Source of the DNA: Mauremys mutica
Lineage: Eukaryota; Chordata; Testudines; Geoemydidae
Direction of reading: 5' to 3'
Assembly (NCBI RefSeq): GCF_020497125.1
Contig: NC_059094.1
Location: 3,823,733-3,887,732, forward strand
DNA length: 64,000 nt
Part shown: one piece after another, positions 10,675-22,637 of the stretch
Layout of the letters: each line of letters starts with the position of its first letter
Position numbering within the stretch: the stretch's first letter is position 1
Notes under the pieces: model-generated
Database searches by the model: none
Told to the model about the DNA's origin: nothing
What the model saw: the letters and a program-made list of their open reading frames with translations, nothing else
Made by a program: the position numbers and the translations under genes

Positions 10675-11753
10675 TGCACAGCTGTCGCGTCCGGTGGGCC
10701 CGCGGGGAGGTTAGCTCCGCCCCTGTGGAGTATGGACTCGGAGCGGGGCGGGGCGGGGCCGGCGAGCGTGGCGTAGCGCAGTGGGCGGAGTTCGCCGGGG
10801 CCGCGCCCCTCCTCTTCCCGCTCGCGCGCGGGGGGAGGGGTGTCCTGCTGCCCAGGCTCCCCGGCGGGCCGGGGCTCGGGCCGGCTCGTTCCGCGGACAA
10901 AGCGCCGCGGCCCCGGCCCGGCCGCCCCCAGCGAGCGTCTCCCGTCACACCGGGCGGGCGAGCGGCACAGAGCACGAGCCGCCCGGGGGCAGCCGGGGGC
11001 CATGGCCGGCGGGCCCGACTCCCGCCAGGGAAGCAGCTGCAGCAAGATGGGCGCTGGGAGTCCCGGGGGCCTCTCCCTTCGCGGCCGGCCTCGGGCTCCG
11101 TGCCCAGCGGCGCTGCGCGTTCGCCTTTCTCCGCCTTGCCCGCAGTCCGGCCGGGACCCCTTCTCCCCGCCCCAGGGGTGGGGGCCGGAGCCCGGCCCGG
11201 CGGGCGGCCCTGGAGGCGCCTGAGACGTGTCACGGCGCTGATAAGGCTGCACTTGCCCCTGCCCCCCGCCCGCAGGCAGCGCTTGGGCTTCCGTGTGGAG
11301 AAGCCAGTGAAGGGGATTGTGAGACGTTTCTGAACCATTGGTAGAAAATGTCCGTCTCCCCGGAGCCTGTACAGCTGGCGTTATGGGGCGAGCCTGCCGC
11401 CTTCTGCAGGGGGAAGAGTATGGGAATAGTCCGCAAAACAATTAAAAACTCCCTAAAACATTCCTAAAGCAGCGTTTCTGGGGCATGTGCAGAATACACA
11501 CGCGTGTGTTGTAGCACAAAGACTCCACCGGCATCCATGTGGGAGAGCACGTATAACTCAGCTTCGCCACCTGCGTGCAGTGCACCAGGCCCAAAATTCC
11601 AATAAACCCTTCATACCACTCCTTGCGGGAAGGGAGAGCGGAGCTGGAGGTTAGGGGAGTGGGGGCAGGGGAGGGCTGAGAGGGACCCTGGGAGAAGCAG
11701 GGGGAATTGCCTAAGAAACAGTGAATTAGCAAAGAAAGATCCAGTGCTCAATG

Positions 11754-14135
11754 AATCATAGAATATCAGGGTTGGAAGGGACCTCAGGAGGGCATCTAGT
11801 CCAACCCCCTGCTCAAAGCAGGATCAATCCCCAACTAAATCATCCCAGCCAGGGCTTTGTCAAGCCGGGCCTTAAAAACTTCTAAGGAAGGAGCTTCCAC
11901 CTTCTGCCTAGGAAACTCATTCCAGTGCTTCACCACCCTCCTAGTGAAAAAGTTTTTCTTAATATCCAATCTAAACCTCCCCCATTGCAACTTGAGACCA
12001 TTACTCCTTGTTCTGTCATCTGCTACCACTGAGAACAGTCTAGATCCATCCTCTTGGGAACCCCTTTTCAGGTAGTTGAAAGCAGCTATCAAATCCCCCC
12101 TCATTCTTCTCTTCTGCAGACTAAACAATCCCAGTTCCCTCAGCCTCTCCTCATAAGTCACGTGCTCCACCCTCCTAATAATTTTTGTTGCCCTCTTCTG
12201 GACTCTCCAATTTTTCCACATCCTTCTTGTAGTGTGGGGCCCAAAACTGGACACAGTACTCCAGATGAGGCCTCACCAGTGCCGAATAGAGGGGAATGAT
12301 CACATCCCTCAATCTGTTGGCAATGTCCCTACTTATACAGCCCAAAATGCCGTTAGCCTTCTTGGCAACAAGGGCACACTGTTGACTCATATGCAGCTTC
12401 TCGTCCACTGTAACCCCTAGGTCCTTTTCTGCAGAACTGCTGCCCAGCCATTCGGTCCCTAGTCTGTAACAGTACATGGGATTCTTCCATCCTAAGTGCA
12501 GGACTCTGCACTTGTCCTTGTTGAACCTCATCAGGTTTCTTTTGGCCCAATCCTCTAATTTGTCTAGGTCCCTCTGTATCCTATCCCTACCCTCCAGCGT
12601 ATCTACCACTCCTCCCAGTTTAGTGTCATCTGCAAACTTGCTGAGAGTTCAGACCACGCCATCCTCCAGATCATTAATGAAGATATTGAACAAAACCGGC
12701 CCCAGGACCGACCCCTTGGGGCACTTTGCTTGATACCAGCTGCCAACTAGACATGGAGCCGTTGATCACTACCCGTTGAGCCCAATGATCTAGCCAGCTT
12801 TCTATCCACCTTATAGTCCATTCATCCAGCCCATACTTCTTTAACTTGCCAGCAAGAATACTGTGGGAGACCATATCAAAAGCTTTGGTAAAGTCAAGGA
12901 ATAGCACATCCACTGCTTTCCCCTTATCCGCAGAGCTAGTTATCTCCTCATAGAAGGCAATTAGGTTACTCAGGCATGACTTGCCCTTGGTGAATCCATG
13001 CTGACTGTTCCTGATCACTTTCCTCTCCTCTAAGTGCTTCAGAATTGATTCTTTGAGGACCTGCTCCATGATTTTTCCAGGGACTGAGGTGAGGCTGACT
13101 GGCCTGTAGTTCCCCTGGATCCTTCTCCTTCCCTTTTTTAAAGACGGGCACTACATTAGCCTTTTTCCAGTCATCTGGGACCTCCCCCAATCGCTATGAG
13201 TTTTCAAAGATAATGGTTAAAGGATCTGCAATCACATCCGCCAACTCCTTTAGCACCCTCAGATACAGTGCATCCCATGGACTTGTGCTCGTCCAGCTTT
13301 TCTCAATAGTCCTGAACCACTTCTTTCTCCACAGAGGGCTGGTCACCTCCTCCCCATACCGTGCTGCACAGTGCAGTAGTCTGGAAGCTGACCCTGATAA
13401 TGAAGACAGAGGCAAAAAAAGCATTGAGTACATTAGCTTTTTCCACATCCTCTGTCACTAGATTGTCTCCCTCATTCAGTAAGGGGCCCACACTTTCCTT
13501 GACTTTCTTCTTGTTGCTAACATACCTGGAGAAACCCTTCTTGTTACTCCTAACATCTCCGGCTAGCTGCAACTCCAAGTGTGATTTGGCCTTCCTGATT
13601 TCACTCCTGCATGCCTGAGCAATATTTTTGTACTCCTCCCTGGTCATTTGTCCAATCTTCCACTTCTTGTAAGCTTCTTTTTTGTATCAGAGGGGTAGCC
13701 GTGTTAGTCTGGTTCTGTAGAAGCAGCAAAGAATCCTGGAGACTAACAGACGTTTTGCAGCATGAGCTTTCGTGGGTGAATACCCACTTCTTCAGATGCA
13801 AGTAGTGGAAATTTCCAGGGGCAGGTTTATATATGCAAGCAATATATAAACTTTTATATATATATATATACTCTAGCTTGCTTCTTGCTTGCATATATAA
13901 ACCTGCCCCTGGAAATTTCCACTACTTGCATCCGAAGAAGTGGGTATTCACCCACGAAAGCTCATGCTGCAAAACGTCTGTTAGTCTATAAGGTGCCACA
14001 GGATTCTTTGCTGCTGCTTCTTTTTTGTGTTTAAGATCAGCAAGGATTTCACTGTTAAGCCAGGCTGGTTGCCTGCCATATTTACTATTCTTTCTACACA
14101 TCCTGCAGTCTCAATAAGGATTCTTTAAAATGATG
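11754..14135 (-). mobile_element. CR1 LINE, 5'-truncated, minus strand
   Basis: The 3' end is at about 11754, where the gene strand reads CCAACCCTGATATTCTATGAT, the CR1 tail type. Going upstream are broken pieces of ORF2 reverse transcriptase. 11835-12609 holds the C-terminal part ([29 protein letters not shown]). 12674-13069 holds the palm region, with FLDFTKAFD and a degraded VPQG motif. 13303-13647 is the linker before the RT. The frame is broken several times, so it is inactive. An inverted repeat pair interrupts it at 13686-14028. Confidence 0.9.
13686..14028. mobile_element. Inverted pair of SINE-like repeats inside CR1
   Basis: Two copies of one repeat (core 'GAGCTTTCGTGGGTGAATACCC' type) face each other across a short (TA)n loop near 13855-13872. 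Both arms run from GCAGCAAAGAATCCTG to TTTATATATGCAAGC with few differences. The left copy has about 35 extra outer bases but lacks TGGCACCTTAT, which the right copy keeps. A 13-bp direct repeat, GCTTCTTTTTTGT, lies at 13673-13685 and 14016-14028 and may be the target duplication. The single-copy repeat is a known dispersed amniote repeat type; I do not name the family. Confidence 0.75.
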
Positions 14136-14819
14136 GTCACTCAGTGCGGCAGGCCTCTGCAGGTGCTGTGCTTCATTGAGCACACTCGCTGCGTGACACA
14201 GTATGTTCTGCACTGCCTGAGCATGTTAGCACTGATATGACTTGGTGTAATGACAACGTTGCTTGGTTAAGTGCACTTCAAAAGTATGGAAATCAGAAAT
14301 GGAAGGAAGAATCTCCAGGAAGCATTGCCACATTCCCATTGCCTACCATATGCCAGGAACACACTCTGACACTCCAAGGCAGCCTGGCTCGGATCCGCAA
14401 AGTCATTTAAGTGCCATGGGAATTAGGAGCATAAATACCTTTGAGGCTCTGACCTTACTGCCTGGCTAAATAACTCCAAATGTAAAAATTGCTTTTTTCT
14501 ATTTTTGTCTTTTTAAAGAACCTGGGAAATGCCATTAAAAAAACAAGGTCAGAAGGACATTTATGTTGCATGTTTAGGCTGTGGAAAAGCAGGAAATGGC
14601 AAAGTTAAACTTACCTGCCCAAATTTAACTCTCCTCCTTGCTTGCACAATACAGTCTTTAACCACAAAGGTACACACTGTTACTCAGATACTACAATATT
14701 AACAGACAGATTTTTCTATAGTCTTGTAAGGTGCTTCTTGAATATGCATAGATTATACTGTACATCTTGTGTATTAATGATCCTCTGGACTGTTGAACTG
14801 AAAGAAAAAATGCTAGACA
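14136..14819. other. Intergenic, no gene recognised
   Basis: Nothing with coding motifs and no clear transposon ends were found between the CR1 5' break and the hAT element at 14828. Confidence 0.4.
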
Positions 14820-14827
14820 AGTGTATC

Positions 14828-15130
14828 CAGGGACGGCTCTATGATTTTTGCTGCCCCAAGCACAGCAGTCAGGCAGCCTTCGGCAGCGTTTCTGCAGGAG
14901 GTCCGTTGGTCACGCGGATTTGGCAGCGGCTCTGCGGGCGATCTGCCGGTCCCACACCTTCGGCGTACCCACTGCCGAATTGCTTCCGAAGCTGCAGGAC
15001 CGGCGGACCTCCCACAGAAACGCTGCTGAAGGCTGCCTGACTGCTGCCTTCACAGCGACCGGCAGGCCGCCCCCCGCGGCTTGCCGCCCCAGGCACGTGC
15101 TTGCTGCGCTGGTGCCTGGAGCCACCCTTG
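14828..15130. mobile_element. Non-autonomous hAT-type element (family A)
   Basis: Starts CAGGGACGGCTCTA and ends GGAGCCACCCTTG, with a perfect 8-bp duplication, AGTGTATC, at 14820-14827 and 15131-15138. It is GC-rich inside and shares with the 2667 copy the phrases around 'gcagcgtttctgcaggaggtcc'. It carries no coding capacity of its own. Confidence 0.85.
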
Positions 15131-15138
15131 AGTGTATC

Positions 15139-16842
15139 AAAGGTTGTTATTTAACTTTGTTATTTGAAAAATTAAACGTCGGAAAAGGCTGTGTCAGAAA
15201 GGGACAGCATGTGCTGGCAACCTTAACTTTAGTATTCTTGGCTTACAAATGCTTAACCATGCATTCTCTCTCTCTCTCTCTCTCTCACTGTATTATGTTT
15301 ATTTTATTTTATTTTTAATTATTATTATTATAATTGTTCTTTCTAACAGTTCAGATCAGATAAGGCACATGAGCCAGCAGCCCAAGACTTAAGTATCTGG
15401 GGTTATTTTCTGTGAAAAGCCAATAACTTTTAAACATACCCCCCACTTCTGCAACGGAGCCCAGGGTTATTGACCTTTGGGACATATCGCAAAGACTTTG
15501 TTTACACAGGCTTTTGCCTTACCAGGTGTTTGGGATGGGCTTCAGATGTTGTTTGGAGGTGTGCGATTGTCAGCCCTCTAATTGACAATGAGTCAGTTGT
15601 TTAATTTAATTATATAATGATTGTTTTTTTACCTTAGAGATTTTGACAAGTGCATTTTATAAATTCAATAAATACTCATCCCTACACACACATACATACA
15701 TCTCTGCACAAACACCCACATACATCCACACACCTTAGGGATCAGCCTAGAGTAAATAACAAAGGTTTGTAGCCTAGTATAAATGTGGGGAGTGTCCAAA
15801 CTTGCATATATAGACATGTTAAGTATGAGCTAATTGGCCACACACACCCCTATGGCCCTGATCCTGTAACTGGCTCCGTGTGGGCAGACCCCTGTGTCCA
15901 TACAGAGCTACTTGAATGGGTATCCATGCAGAAGCAGGAGTCTGCACATGTGATAAGCTGCAACATTGAGGCCTATGTACATATTCATGGTCAAAAAATG
16001 TAGTTAATGCAGAGTTCAGCTTGACCGGCAGTCTTGTGCCCTTCCAGAATGTCCAGTAACACCTATGCTTAAACCTCTGAAAGCTAGGAACTGAAGAGTT
16101 ACAGTCTCCCACGCCACACCTCCACATAAGTTTAATTCTACCCCTCCGCAAAAGGCCTAAGAGTTTCTCCCCACACTACTCATGTGAACTTTCCCCACAG
16201 TCCTCTACTTGCTCTGGAAGGATACAGTCCTCTGAGAGGAATGGGTTGGGGGATGACTGAAAAGAGGCATAGTTAAGGTTATGTGTGGGAGGTTATGTGG
16301 GAGAGATATTACCATATTTCTGTATTTTCTAGTTTTAAGAGATTTGTGTTTGTTTTACTGTAACTCTTTATTTCCTATTTTTTTAAGTATTTGATGTTCT
16401 GAAAGGGAACAAGGCACTGTTGGTTAACATTAATGCTGAGTTTTTGGAAAGTGAATTTCCCTTGTTTTTTGAGCAAGTGGAGGTAGTAAGGGAGGCATGG
16501 CTGAAGGGCACCTGTAAGGGGGGGTGGGGGATGAGGGATCTCTCTGGGAACACCTCACTGACACTCAGCTACCAACTCTCCCCTCCTTCTGGCCCCTCCA
16601 TGCCTCAGGAGGCAGGAGAGGTCATGGGGAGCAGGGAAGGTGGTGACTGGTAGGCTGTGAGGAGCACATCTACCAGCTGGGGACACCAGTGGGGAGTGGA
16701 GGGGAGCATGGGTGGGGAGAGTCTCTGCATAAGTCTGTTTAGTATAGGATAATAGGAGAGGGGTGAAGTGGCCCATTCATCTCAACGAGAATGTTCTCGG
16801 CTGAGTGAGAACCCCCCCGGGAGATGAATACGGTCTGGCAGA
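15139..16842. other. Intergenic with simple repeats
   Basis: Contains a (CT)n run at about 15264-15287, T/A-rich stretches at 15297-15345 and a CACA-rich stretch at 15684-15733. No gene is recognised. About 15850-15925 resembles the old low-copy amniote repeat seen again near 34795 and 52505 ('ccctgatcctgta', 'gtgggcagacccctg'). Confidence 0.45.
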
Positions 16843-17602
16843 ACATAAGAATATAAGAACGGCCATGCTGGGATAGACCAAAGGTCCATCTAGCCCAGTA
16901 TCCTGTCTTCTGGCAGTGGCCAATGCCAAGTGCCCCAGAGGGAATGAACACAACAGGGAATCATCAAGTGGTCCAACCCGTCGCCTATTCCCAGCTTCTG
17001 GCAAACAGAGGCTAGGGATGCCATCCCTGCCCACCCTGGCTACTAGCCATTGATGGACCTATCCTCCATGAATTTATCTAGTTCTTTTTTTAACCTGTTA
17101 TAGTCTTGGCCTTCACAACATCCTCTGGCAGGTTGACTGCGCATTGTGTGAAGAAATACTTCCTTTTGTTTGTTTTAAACCTGCTGCCTATAAATTTTAT
17201 TTGGTGACCCCTAGTTCTTTTGTTATGAGAAGGAGTAAATAATACTTCTTTATTTACTTTCTCCACACCAATCATGATTTTATAGACCTGTATTATATCC
17301 CCCCTTAGTCGTCTCTTTTCCAAGCTGAAAAGTCCCAGACTTATTAATCTCTCCTCATATGGAAGCTGTTCCATACTCCTAATAATTTTTGTTGCCCTTT
17401 TCTGAATATTTTCCAATTCCAATATATCTTTTTTGAGATGGGGCAACCACATCTGCATGCAGTATTCAAGATGCGGCTGTATCATGGATTTATATAGAGG
17501 CAATATGATAATTTCTGTTTTATCTATCCCTTTATTGATTATTCTCAACATTCTGTTGGCTTTTTTTGCCTGCTGTTGCACATTGAGTGGATATTTTCAG
17601 AG

Positions 17603-18625
17603 TGGCAAAGTTTGCAGATGACACTAAACTGCTCAAGATAGTTAAGAATAAAGCAGACTGTGAAGAACTTCAAAAAGATCTCACAAAACTAAGTGATTGG
17701 GCAACAAAATGGCAAATGAAATTTAATGTGGATAAATGTAAAGTAATGCACATTGGAAAAAATAACCCCAACTATACATACAATATGATGGGGGCTAATT
17801 TAGCTACAACGAGTCAGGAAAAAGATCTTGGAGTCATCGTGGACAGTTCTCTGAAGATGTCCACGCGGTGTGCAGAGGCAGTCAAAAAAGCAAACAGGAT
17901 GTTAGGAATCATTAAAAAGTGGATAGAGAATAAGACTGAGACTATATTATTGCCCTTATATAAATCCATGGTACGCCCACATCTCGAATACTGTGTACAG
18001 ATGTGGTCTCCTCATCTCAAAAAAGATATACTGGCAGTAGAAAAGGTTCAGAAAAGGGCAACTAAAATGATTAGGGGTTTGGAGAGAGTCCCATATGAGG
18101 AAAGATTAAAGAGGCTAGGACTCTTCAGCTTGGAAAAGAGAAGACTAAGGGGGGATATGATAGAGGTATATAAAATCATGAGTGATGTTGAGAAAGTGGA
18201 TAAGGAAAAGTTATTTACTTATTCCCATAATACAAGAACTAGGGGTCACCAAATGAAATTAATGGGCAGCAGGTTTAAAACAAATAAAAGTTTTATTTTG
18301 CGCAGCGCGCAGTCAACTTGTGGAACTCCTTGCCTGAGGAGGTTGTGAAGGCTAGGACTATAACAGCATTTAAAAGAGAACTGGATAAATTCATGGCGGT
18401 TAAGTCCATAAATGGCTATTAGCCAGGCTGGGTAAGGAATGGTGTCCCTAGCCTCTGTTTGTGAGAGGATGGAGATGGACGGCAGGAGAGAGATCACTTG
18501 ATTATTGCCTGTTAGGTTCACTCCCTCTGGGGCACCTGGCATTGGCCACTGTCGGTAGACAGATACTGGGCTAGATGGACCTTTGGTCTGACCCGGTACG
18601 GCCGTTCTTATGTTCTTATGTTCTT
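17603..18625 (+). mobile_element. CR1 LINE 3' fragment inserted in opposite orientation
   Basis: This plus-strand CR1 starts in the reverse transcriptase at the catalytic FADD motif (KFADDTKL). It continues through [29 protein letters not shown] and [16 protein letters not shown] to the 3' tail TTCTTATG(TTCTTATG)TTCTT at 18625. Its reading frame is open to 18348. The outer minus-strand CR1 resumes at 18626 with AACTATCCAC, exactly continuing GTTTTCAGAG before 17603. It is therefore a later insertion of a 5'-truncated copy of the same family. Confidence 0.9.
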
Positions 18626-18879
18626 AACTATCCACAATAACTCCAAGATCTCTTTCTTGAATTGTAACAGCTAATTTAGACCCCATCATTCTAGGGGTTA
18701 ATCCCTTTTTCCAGATCATTTATGAATATGTTGAATAGGACTGGTCCCAGTACAGACCCCTGGGAGACACCCGCTATTTACCTCTCTCCATTCTGAAAAC
18801 TGACCATTTATTCCTTCCCTTTGTTTCTTATATTTTAACCAGTTACTGATCTGTTAGAGGACCTTCCCTCTTATCCCTC

Positions 18880-19940
18880 TAAGGCTCCGTGTTTGTCATG
18901 GAAGTCATGGATTGATTCCATGACTTTCTGTTACCGCCGTGACTTCTGTAGCTGAGCAGCTCGGGCAGCCCCTGGGCCAGTCACACCAGCTGCTGCTGGG
19001 GCAGTATCGGGCCTCCCTGACCCCCAGCAGCAGGGGTTTGTGTGTGTGTGTGTGGGGGGGGGTTCAGGGCTAGGCATTGGGTTGCGGGGCAGTGCTTGCT
19101 GGGGGGGGCTCCCCAAAAGGGTGACAAACTCCCCTCCCTCCGCTCCTAGCTCCTTGTGGAGCCTCTTCCCACAGGCACCACCCCCGTAACTCCCATTAGT
19201 ATACTTAGAGGCAGCATGTGGCGCTAGGAGCTGGAGGTCGCCATTTCGCAGGGGGCAGGCAGGGAGCCTGCCCCAGCCCCACCAACCCCCCTGAGCACCC
19301 ATGGCCCCCACGAGTACCCAGGCTGCCTGCCCCAAGTACCCGCGGTGCCCCCCTCAGCACCCATGGTGCCCCCCTGAATACCTGTGGTGCCCCTCCTGGC
19401 CGTGACTCCCCCAGCACCCACAGTGCCCCCCAGGGCCACAACCCCCCCAGCAGTGGTGGCTCCAGGCACCAACGCAGGAAGCACGTGCCTGGGGCGGCAA
19501 GCCATGGGGGGCGGTGTGCCAGTCGCCATGAGGGCAGGAGTCAGGCGGCCTTCGGCGGCGTTTCTGTGGGAGGTCCGCCAGTCCCACAGCTTTGTTGGCA
19601 ATTTGGCGGAAGGTGCCACAGGCGCAGGGCCATCAGATCACCTGCAGAAACGCCGCTGAATCCGCGTGACTAGCGGACCGCCCACAGGCATGCCGCCGAA
19701 GACTGCCTGACTGCCGTGCTTGCAGCAGCAAAAAACATAGAGCCGCCCCTGCCCCCCAGCACCTGCGGCATCCCCTCAGGTGGTGCCGCCAAGTACCCGT
19801 AGTGCCCCCTGAACCCCCCTCAAGTTTTAGTCAGGTATATAGTAAAAGTAATGGACAGGTCAGAGCCATGAATTTTTTTTACTGTCCATGACCTGTCCAT
19901 GATTTTTACTAAAAATACCCAAGACTAAAATGTAGCCTTA
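18880..19940. mobile_element. DNA-transposon-like element inserted in the outer CR1
   Basis: CR1 sequence breaks after CTTATCCC and resumes at about 19941 with CCCATGAC. The insert begins TAAGGCTCCGTG..GTCATGGAAGTCATGG and ends GTCCATGACCTGTCCATG...TAGCCTTA, so both ends are complementary over the TAAGGCT tip and the TCATGGA region. The interior is C-rich and non-coding and itself carries a hAT element at 19451-19751. The superfamily is not certain because the exact target duplication is unclear. Confidence 0.65.
19451..19751. mobile_element. Non-autonomous hAT-type element (family A)
   Basis: Starts CAGTGGTGGCTCC, ends AGCCGCCCCTG. The 8-bp duplication CCCCCCAG lies at 19443-19450 and 19752-19759. 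Because the host is C-rich that match alone is weak, but both termini match the 2667 copy. It is the innermost of three nested layers (hAT in DNA element in CR1). Confidence 0.8.
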
Positions 19941-21352
19941 CCCATGACAGTTTAGTTTGCTTAAGAGCGGTTGGTGAGGGACCTTGCTTTCTGAAAATCT
20001 AAGTACACTATATCCACTGGATCCCCCTTGTTCACATGCTTGTTGACCCCCCGCTCAAAGAATTCTAGTACATTGGTGAGGCATGATTTCCCTTTACAAA
20101 AACCATGTTGACTCTTCCCCCAACAAATTATGTTAATCCATGTATCTGACAATTTTGTTCCTTACTATAGTTTCAACCAGTTTTCTGAAGTCAGGTTTAC
20201 TGACCTGTAATTGCCAGGATCACCTCTGGAGCCCTTTTTAAAAATTGGCGTCACATTAGCAATCCTCCAGTCATTTGGTACAGAAGCTGATTTAAATGAT
20301 AATTTACAAACCACAGTTCTGCAATTTCACATTTGAGTTCCTTCAGAATTCTTGGGTGATACCATCTGGTCTTGGTGACTTATCACTGTTTATCAATTTA
20401 TTCCAAAACCTCCTCTAATGATACCTCAATCTGGGACAGTTCCTCAGATTTGTCACCTAAAAAGAATGGCTCTGGTTTGGGAATCTCCCTCACATCCTCA
20501 GCCGTGAAGACCAATGCAAAGAATTCATTTATTTTCTCCTCAATGGCCTTGTCATCCTTGAGTGCTCCTTTAGGCTCTTGATTGTCCAGTGGCCTCACTG
20601 GTTTAGCAGGCTTCCTGCTTCTGATGTACTTAAAACAAATTTTGCCATTACTTTTTGAGTCTTTGGCTAGCCATTCTTCAAATTCTTTTTTGGCCTGCCT
20701 AATTGTATTTTTACACTTTACATGGCAGAGTTTATGCTCCTTTCTATTTTCCTCACCATGATTTACCTTTTACTTTTTAAAGGATGCCTTTTTGCCTCTC
20801 ACTGCTTCTTTTACTTCGTTGTTTAGCCACAGTGGCACTTTTTTGGTTCTCTTACTGTGTTTTTTTAATTTGTGGTATATATTTAAGTTGAGCCTCTATT
20901 ATGTTGTCTTTAAAAAGTTTCCATGCAACTTGCAAGGATTTCACTTTTGGCGCTGTACCTTTTAATTTCTGTTTAACTAACTTCCTCATTTTTGTGTAGC
21001 TCACCTTTCTGAAATTAAATGCTATCGTGATGTGCTGCTGTGGTATTTTCCACACCACAGGGATGTTAAATTTAATTAAATTTAATTATATTATTTCACT
21101 ACTACCAAGCGGTCCAGCTATATTCACCTCTTGGACCTGATCCTGTGCTTTACTTAGGACTAAAACAAGAATTGCCTCTCCTCTTGTGGGACTAGCTGCT
21201 CCAAGAAGCAGTCATTTAAGGTGTTAAGAAACTTTATCTCGGTATCCAATCCTGAGGTGACACATACCTAATCAATATGGAGATAGTTGAAATCCCCCAT
21301 TATTATGGAGTTTTTTATTTTTATTGTCTCTCTAATCTCCCTGAGCATTTCA

Positions 21353-22637
21353 TCTCAATGGGTGTTCTTCTCCTTCTCCCAAAGTCTGCCCCAGCCTCTG
21401 GTGCAGAATACCTCAAGACAATCTCCCTCTGCGTATAGACTTTAGAGCAATTTGAATATTGAAATGAGTTTCTTTTTGGGGGCAGAGGGAGCCTGTATCT
21501 GAGGAACTCCTTGACCCAATGTTCTTGTATTTGTGGCACAGCACAGACCTCTGCCCCTTTTGTGGCATAGCAATAGTCAAGATAGTTTCACTATGAACCA
21601 TGGATGTTAGAGCATTTTGAAAACTAAATGAAATATTATGTGGAGGCTGTGTGTGAGACAGCCCTTGGTCAAATGACCTCAAATCAGCACCACAAACTCT
21701 ACCCCAGCACCTGTTGTACACCTGTGATCACCTCCTGTCAGTCAGATGCTAGGTCCCACTCCTTCTGGCCCCTCCATGCCCTGGGTAATCTTGAAGGGGG
21801 TATGGTGAGGAGGGAAGTTAGTGGGTCAGTGAGGAGTGCATGAACCAGCTGGAGAAAGGAAGGGGCAGGAGAGTGGAGATGCAGAGTCCCCCTTCCAGAT
21901 CTGGACCTAGTGGATGAGAAATTGGCTTTGCAGCACAGGAGGCTCAGAGAGGCTTGATGTGGCCCATCTATCTCAATGAGAAGTTCTCAGATGAAAGAGA
22001 ACAAACACCTGCTGGTGATGAATGAAGCCTGAAACAATAGCTCCGAGATGTGTGAACTGCTCTGTTCATCTCAGTGAGTGTTCTCATCCCCCTCCCATTG
22101 GCTTTAGTGCCTATCCCATACACCAAGCATGTCTGTTCTCAGTTCACCACCCCTATTTCAGTGCTGTGTGCCTGATGGAGACACCAAACATTCATGTTCC
22201 CAGGGTCTGACACAGATCTGGTCTGCCATGCCTGGTGCTGCCCAGCAAGAGTTCAGCAAGCCTCTCTGAGCAGAGAAGTGATTTATCCTGGCTGTGACTC
22301 TTGCACTGGCTTCTCTGATGCTATTTTCAGTTTGCCAGTGGGAGCCTGGCGCCACACCAGCATACTGGGCTTCAAATCCTGGCCACAGTACTGCCCATCA
22401 AACTGTCCCAGGGAAGGACTCTGGCAGATGGGTAGATGGCATTGGGGTACACTTATGGGGTGTTGAACTTCCTTAAAAGTGCACATACCACTCACACTTC
22501 CAACAGGAGCCCCGTTGTGGCCCCACAGACAAAGCAAAGGCAGGCTCATCTCCTAAAGAAACAATTCAAACTCCTGGTCCTTGGGTTCAAAGAGCAATGC
22601 TTGGCCCCTGAGCCACCGCACAAACACCCCTCTCTCT
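21353..22637. other. Intergenic, no gene recognised
   Basis: Phrases around 'catctcaatgggtgttctt' and 'ctcaatgagaagttctcag' recur at 21350, 21970, 22060 and 16778, so there may be an old dispersed repeat. No coding motif is visible. Confidence 0.35.

Larger units (their letters stand above)
10080..11230. promoter_or_regulatory. CpG island spanning the CITED4 5' end
   Basis: GC content and CpG density are far above the surroundings, with many CGCG, GGCGG and CCCGCC runs. It covers the predicted exon 1 and promoter and reaches about 550 bases upstream. Long overlapping frames in several registers (up to 283 codons) result from low stop-codon frequency. Whether the upstream half also starts a divergent transcript cannot be told from sequence. 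Confidence 0.8.
16843..21352 (-). mobile_element. Long CR1 LINE (outer copy), minus strand, interrupted twice
   Basis: The 3' end at about 16843 has the (TTCTTATG)-type tail. ORF2 remnants run upstream. 17090-17581 holds the C-terminal RT region ([16 protein letters not shown]). 19961-20152 holds GKSCLTN and VDIVYLDFQKA of the RT palm. 20398-21058 holds the upstream linker. The CR1 is broken open at 17602/18626 by a CR1 in the opposite direction and at about 18880/19940 by a DNA element. Homology stops at about 21352, so it is 5'-truncated. Frames are interrupted and it is inactive. Confidence 0.9.

Noticed and set aside
10590..11441. 283-codon minus-strand frame and several 187-239-codon frames in the CpG island
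   Set aside because: They overlap in many registers on both strands, are Pro/Arg/Gly/Ala-rich without domains, and cross the predicted promoter. High GC lowers stop-codon frequency.
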